Assembly: GCA_015689745.1 (NCBI GenBank)
Contig: WVSO01000018.1
Coordinates: 1-46,843 of the forward strand
Direction: 5' to 3'
Source: Rhodobacterales bacterium HKCCSP123
GTDB lineage: Bacteria > Pseudomonadota > Alphaproteobacteria > Rhodobacterales > Rhodobacteraceae
Length of the DNA stretch: 46,843 nucleotides
The translations under genes and the position numbers were made by a program. Position 1 is the stretch's first letter. Each line of letters starts with the position of its first letter. Of the stretch, positions 43,535-46,843 are shown piece after piece. Below the pieces are notes generated by a model. It searched no databases. It saw only the letters and a program-made list of their open reading frames with translations, and was not told the DNA's origin.

Positions 43535-43625
43535 CTATTTGGGCCAAGGGACGCCGGGCGCCCCGCGGCGCCGCCCGCTCTGGCAAGACACTGCCGAGAG
43601 CGCCTCGGCGCGGCGGATTTTGCCC

Positions 43626-43654
43626 CTGACAGCGCCGCCGCGACATGCTAGCCA
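43626..43654 (+). promoter_or_regulatory. candidate promoter for the IalB-type gene
   Basis: CTGACA (43626-43631), 17 bases, TAGCCA (43649-43654). The start would be near 43661, giving a leader of about 38 bases with AAGGAG nine bases before the ATG at 43699. Confidence 0.4.
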
Positions 43655-43698
43655 CCACCCGACGAAAGAGACGAAGACCGCAAAAGGAGATGCGTCGC

Positions 43699-44301
43699 AT
43701 GTCGCTTCAGAATGTCCTGCAGGCAGGCCTGGTTGTGAGCCTCGTTGCTCTGCCGATGGCGAGCGCCGCCCAGACGGCGGACGAGACCCTTCCCGTCGGT
43801 GAAACGCCGGTCGGCGAAACCTATGTCGCCGAAACCCATGGCGATTGGGAGATCCGCTGCATCCGCGCCGAGGAAGGCCAGCCCGAACCCTGCCAGATGT
43901 ACCAGCTCCTTCGCGACGACTCGGGCGGCGCGGTGGCCGAGTTCAACATCTTCGATCTGCCCGACGAAGGGCAGGTCGTGGCCGGCGCCACCATCGTCAC
44001 GCCGCTCGACACGCTGCTGCCCCCGGGCATCCGTCTGCGGATCGACGACGGAACATGGTCGGAATACCCCTTCGCCTTCTGCCAGCAGGTCGGGTGCTTC
44101 GCGCGTCTGGGGCTGACGGCATCCAATATCGAGGCGATGCGCGCGGGCGGCGAGGCGACCGTCGCCCTGGTGCCGCTCCCGGCGCCTGACCAGGTGATCC
44201 AGGTCTCGGCGTCGCTGACGGGCTTCACCGCCGGTTTCGCAGCCCTGGAAGAGCGCAACGCCGCCGCCATCGAGCTGTTCCAGCAGCTTCAGCAGCAGTA
44301 G
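43699..44301 (+). CDS. invasion-associated locus B (IalB) family protein
   Basis: 200 residues from ATG at 43699, chosen because AAGGAG is nine bases upstream; ATGs at 43690 and 43645 are in frame but badly spaced. MSLQNVLQAGLVVSLVALPM, followed by ASAAQ, is a signal peptide. The mature protein has the IalB pattern: THGDWEIRC at about 46-54 and paired cysteines C54/C65 and C128/C133 (CIRAEEGQPEPC; FCQQVGCFARLGL). Members are exported and widespread in free-living alphaproteobacteria; the name comes from Bartonella and does not imply virulence here. The tail ends in a QQLQQQ run. A strong terminator follows. Confidence 0.9.
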   Translation: MSLQNVLQAGLVVSLVALPMASAAQTADETLPVGETPVGETYVAETHGDWEIRCIRAEEGQPEPCQMYQLLRDDSGGAVAEFNIFDLPDEGQVVAGATIVTPLDTLLPPGIRLRIDDGTWSEYPFAFCQQVGCFARLGLTASNIEAMRAGGEATVALVPLPAPDQVIQVSASLTGFTAGFAALEERNAAAIELFQQLQQQ

Positions 44302-44342
44302 GGCGCAGCCCCTCCGGGTCTGACCCGGACGTCGCGCCGGAC

Positions 44343-44380
44343 AGGAACGGCCCGACCGGCAACCCGGTCGGGCCGTTCCT
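44343..44380. terminator. 17-bp perfect hairpin terminator between convergent genes
   Basis: Positions 44343-44359 pair perfectly with 44364-44380 (core GGCCCGACCGG/CCGGTCGGGCC), loop CAAC, followed on plus by CGTTTC. It lies 42 bases after the IalB stop and 16 bases before the convergent KAS stop, so it may serve both strands. Confidence 0.75.
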
Positions 44381-44395
44381 CGTTTCAGCGCAGGT

Positions 44396-45607
44396 TCAGG
44401 GGGCGCGGCGCAGCGCCAGCACCGCGTTCAGGCCGCCGAAGGCGAAGGCGTTCGAGAGGCAGGCCTCGACCCGCGCCTCGCGCGCCTCGTTCGGGACGAC
44501 GTCCAGCGCGCATTCCGGATCGGGTTCCTCGTAGCCGATGGTCGGCGCGATCACCCCGTCCTTCAGCGCCATGATGCAGGCCAGAAGCTCGACCGCGCCG
44601 GTGCCGCCGATCAGGTGGCCGTGCATCGACTTGGTGGAGGAGATCATCAGCTCGTTGGCATGATGGCCGAAGGCATCGGCGACGGCGGCGCATTCCACCC
44701 GGTCGTTCGCCGCGGTCCCCGTGCCATGGGCATTGATATAGGCGACCTCGTCGCGGTTCAGCCGCGCATCCTTCAGCGCGCCTGCGATCGTGCGCGAAGC
44801 CCCCTGTTCCGAGGGCATCACGATATCCGCCGCGTCCGAGGTCATGGCGAAGCCAACCACCTCGGCCAGGATCTCGGCGCCGCGCTTCTTCGCGTGCTCG
44901 TATTCCTCGAAGATGAAGACGGCCGCGCCCTCGCCCTGCACCATGCCGTTGCGGTTGGCGCTGAAGGGGCGGCAGGCGTCCTTGGACATCACGCGCAGTC
45001 CTTCCCAGGCCTTTACGCCGCCGAAGCTCAGCATCGCCTCGGAGCCGCCCGTCACCATCACGTCGGCCACGCCGCCGCGGATCAGCTGGAACGCAAGACC
45101 CATCGCGTGATTGGACGAGGCGCAGGCGGTCGCGACCGAGAAGCTCGGGCCCTTAAGGTTCCATTCCATGCTGACATGGCTGGCGGCCGCGTTGTTCATC
45201 AGCTTCGGCACGACGAAGGGATGGACGCGGTTCTTCCCCTCTTCGTAGACCGAGCGATAGTTTTCGTCCCAGGTGTTCACGCCGCCCCCCGCCGTGCCCA
45301 GCACCACGCCCGAGCGCGTCGCAAGCTCGCCCGCGAAGGTCAGGCCGGCGCCGTCCAGCGCCTGGTGGGCGGCGATCAGGGTGAATTGCGTGAACCGGTC
45401 GTAAAGCGCGATCTGCTGGCGGTTGAAGAGCGTATCGGGATCGTAGCCCTTGACCTGCCCGCCGATGCGGACGCTCAGTCGCTCAACATCGCGCAGGTCC
45501 AGCTCACCGATGCCGCAGCGCCCCTCGCGCATCGCCTCCAGCGTCGCGGGCACGTCATGGCCAAGAGCGTTGATCGTGCCCTGCCCGGTGATGACGACGC
45601 GGCGCAT
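44396..45607 (-). CDS. beta-ketoacyl-ACP synthase (KAS II/NodE-like)
   Basis: 403 residues, thiolase fold. The nucleophile is C162 (SVATACASSNHAMG), with H294 in NAHGTGTAAND and K326/H331 in SSTKSMHGHLIGGTGAVE, a complete Cys-His-His condensing enzyme. It extends an acyl-ACP by two carbons with malonyl-ACP. The divergence from housekeeping FabF and its position six bases after a specialised ACP gene suggest a dedicated fatty acid. Upstream, lpxD points to lipid A. All three run on minus and form one unit: lpxD, ACP, KAS. Confidence 0.9.
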   Translation of the reverse strand: MRRVVITGQGTINALGHDVPATLEAMREGRCGIGELDLRDVERLSVRIGGQVKGYDPDTLFNRQQIALYDRFTQFTLIAAHQALDGAGLTFAGELATRSGVVLGTAGGGVNTWDENYRSVYEEGKNRVHPFVVPKLMNNAAASHVSMEWNLKGPSFSVATACASSNHAMGLAFQLIRGGVADVMVTGGSEAMLSFGGVKAWEGLRVMSKDACRPFSANRNGMVQGEGAAVFIFEEYEHAKKRGAEILAEVVGFAMTSDAADIVMPSEQGASRTIAGALKDARLNRDEVAYINAHGTGTAANDRVECAAVADAFGHHANELMISSTKSMHGHLIGGTGAVELLACIMALKDGVIAPTIGYEEPDPECALDVVPNEAREARVEACLSNAFAFGGLNAVLALRRAP

Positions 45608-45613
45608 GGGGGG

Positions 45614-45883
45614 TCAGCCGCCCTTCTGCTCGGCCAGTAGACCCTCGACCGCGGCGATGATGGCGGCGACCGAGGAGATGTCGAAAGCGCTGTCTTCGGG
45701 CGCGTTGGCGTTGAAGGGCACCTGGATGTCGAAGGCTTCCTCGATCGCGAAGATCGACTCGACCAGCCCGAGGCTGTCGATGCCGAGGTCCTCAAGCGTC
45801 GCCTCCATCGTCACGTCGCCCGGTTCCAGCACCGCCTGTTCGGCGATGATCCCGATCACCTTGTCGCGGACAGTCTCGGACAT
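45614..45883 (-). CDS. specialised acyl carrier protein
   Basis: 89 residues from ATG at 45883; an ATG at 45913 directly after the lpxD stop would add ten untypical residues. The phosphopantetheine serine is S37 in DLGIDSLGLVESIFAIEEAF. The helix after it and the DIQVPFNANAPEDSAFDISS insert are unlike housekeeping AcpP and closer in style to carriers dedicated to one product, such as AcpXL. It carries growing acyl chains for the adjacent synthase, and may hand them to the LpxD-type acyltransferase encoded just before it. Confidence 0.88.
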   Translation of the reverse strand: MSETVRDKVIGIIAEQAVLEPGDVTMEATLEDLGIDSLGLVESIFAIEEAFDIQVPFNANAPEDSAFDISSVAAIIAAVEGLLAEQKGG

Positions 45884-45913
45884 GCTCACACCCCGTCTGG
45901 TCTCGGGGGTCAT

Positions 45914-46843
45914 CTAAGGGGTCTTGTCGGTCTTGAAAACGGCTTTCTGCAGCTCTGCGACCGCTTTGGCCAGTCGCGGCAGGCGGCGCAGACCCTTGTA
46001 CATCTCGACCTGGGTTTCCATCCGGACGGCAGGATAGCCCAGAAGCGCGCGACCCGGCGGGACGGTCGACAGGATGATGGTCGAAGCGCCGGTGACCACG
46101 TCCGATCCGATCTCGAGATTGTCGGCCACGCCCGTCTGCCCGCCAAGGACCACGCGGTCGCCGATCCTCACCGAGCCCGCGATGCCCACCTGCCCGCAGA
46201 GCAGGCAGTCGCGCCCGATGCGGCAGTTGTGGCCGACATGCACCATGTTGTCGAGCTTGGTGCCATCCCCGATCACCGTATCCGCGACCGTGCCCCGGTC
46301 GATGGTGGCGTTCGCGCCGATCTCGACATCGTCACCGATGCGGACCGAGCCGAGCGAATGAATGCGCGTCCAGCTTTGCGGCGTGACCGCGCCGTCGGAC
46401 TTGCCGAGGGAGGCGCGGGTGGTTTCCACCTGGCTCGCCTCCGGCGTGACGAAGCTGAACCCGTCAGCCCCGATCACGCAGCCCGGCTGCAGGATGGCGC
46501 GGTCTCCGATCCTGACCCTCGCGCCCACCCGCGCGCCGTTCAGGATCAGCGCGTCATCCCCGATGCGGGCACCCTCGGAGATCGAGACATGCGAGGCGAT
46601 CCGCGCGCCCTGCCCGATCACGACATCCGCGCCGATCACCACGAAGGGCCCGATGGCGGCGCCGATCCCGATCGCGGCAGAGGGGTCGATGACGGCCGTC
46701 GGATGCACCCCCGCCGCGATCCGGGGTCCCGGGTCCATCGCCTGCGTGACACCGGCCATCGCCAGCCGCGGGCGCGGCGCGAGGATGGCGGCCTCGAGCC
46801 CCAGCGCCTGCCAGTCCATGCCGGCGCCGATCACCGCGGCGCG
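45914..46843 (-). CDS. lpxD: UDP-3-O-acylglucosamine N-acyltransferase-like (LpxD), N-terminus beyond window
   Basis: About 309 codons are visible and the frame is open at 46843, so a start some 30-50 codons further right is expected; the GTG at 46834 is only the first possible start inside the window. The body is a left-handed beta-helix of hexapeptide repeats (VVIGADVVIGQGARIASHVS, VSISEGARIGDDALILNGAR). The catalytic histidine is in NMVHVGHNCRIG, and GADGFSF is the LpxD uridine/acyl-site segment. It transfers a hydroxyacyl chain from ACP to the 2-amino group of UDP-glucosamine in lipid A synthesis. The C-terminal helix (MYKGLRRLPRLAKAVAELQK) supports trimer formation. It has no lpxA/fabZ/bamA neighbours on this side. 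Confidence 0.87.
   Translation of the reverse strand, partial: RAAVIGAGMDWQALGLEAAILAPRPRLAMAGVTQAMDPGPRIAAGVHPTAVIDPSAAIGIGAAIGPFVVIGADVVIGQGARIASHVSISEGARIGDDALILNGARVGARVRIGDRAILQPGCVIGADGFSFVTPEASQVETTRASLGKSDGAVTPQSWTRIHSLGSVRIGDDVEIGANATIDRGTVADTVIGDGTKLDNMVHVGHNCRIGRDCLLCGQVGIAGSVRIGDRVVLGGQTGVADNLEIGSDVVTGASTIILSTVPPGRALLGYPAVRMETQVEMYKGLRRLPRLAKAVAELQKAVFKTDKTP

Noticed and set aside
43245-43700. 151-codon minus-strand frame across the 43253-43698 spacer
   Set aside because: It reads through two terminator-like hairpins and has no domain or good start. Only its last 30 codons, with their own ribosome-binding site, were kept as a weak finding.
1-46843. CRISPR arrays, tRNA or rRNA genes, phage or defence islands
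   Set aside because: No regularly spaced direct repeats, no cloverleaf with conserved TTC loop, and no integrase, transposase, toxin-antitoxin or known defence gene was found. The HerA-like ATPase has no nuclease or NurA-type partner beside it, so a defence role is not supported.

Overview
The window looks like chromosomal DNA from a Rhodobacterales (Roseobacter-type) alphaproteobacterium. It is very GC-rich, with dense genes, many 4-base ATGA overlaps and strong G/C third-position bias. Family markers include an aglEFGAK alpha-glucoside cluster with its LacI-type regulator AglR, a HemB lacking the zinc cysteines, an IalB-family protein, and a small membrane protein of the kind labelled 'component of SufBCD complex' in this order. 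I saw no tRNA, rRNA, CRISPR array, transposase, integrase or phage gene. The content is mostly housekeeping and carbon metabolism rather than an accessory island.

Layout. 1-4335 (minus): overlapping operon cysS, cimA, a SAM methyltransferase and a squalene/phytoene-synthase-family gene that runs off the left edge. 4556-6172 (plus): a YjbR-type protein and a PLP aminotransferase. 6182-19013: a sugar block. aglE-F-G-A-K (minus) encodes alpha-glucoside uptake and hydrolysis; divergent aglR, a GH1 beta-glucosidase and glucokinase lie on plus; edd-eda (Entner-Doudoroff) follow aglK behind their own LacI-type operator. Together they take an imported glucoside to glucose, glucose-6-phosphate and, after zwf/pgl steps encoded elsewhere, to pyruvate and glyceraldehyde-3-phosphate. 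19010-25101: M32 carboxypeptidase, ctaA, a TrmJ-like methyltransferase, a ThiE-like protein, a patatin-like phospholipase and an XRE-cupin regulator. 25170-28595: acyl-CoA synthetase, FrnE-type DsbA and MFS exporter. 28630-34502: mfd, a small membrane protein, hemB and a Ysc84-like lipoprotein. 34578-41593: penicillin-acylase-family enzyme, P-loop ATPase, metA, alpha/beta hydrolase, ppk2 and a TetR regulator. 41696-46843: HerA-like ATPase, ialB-type gene, and a KAS/ACP/lpxD group that runs off the right edge.

No clearly new multi-gene system is visible. The structure that genes do not explain is mainly in the intergenic DNA: a tandem array of four palindromes at 37068-37155, a triple palindrome at 41600-41683, a double hairpin at 21737-21764, and a 446-base spacer at 43253-43698 with two opposed terminator-like hairpins, promoter-like elements and a nine-codon hairpin ORF. 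Also notable are two different LacI-type operator classes in the sugar block, a lower-GC 3' third of cysS that suggests recombination, a MetA predicted to use acetyl-CoA, and an LpxD homologue linked to a dedicated ACP and ketosynthase.
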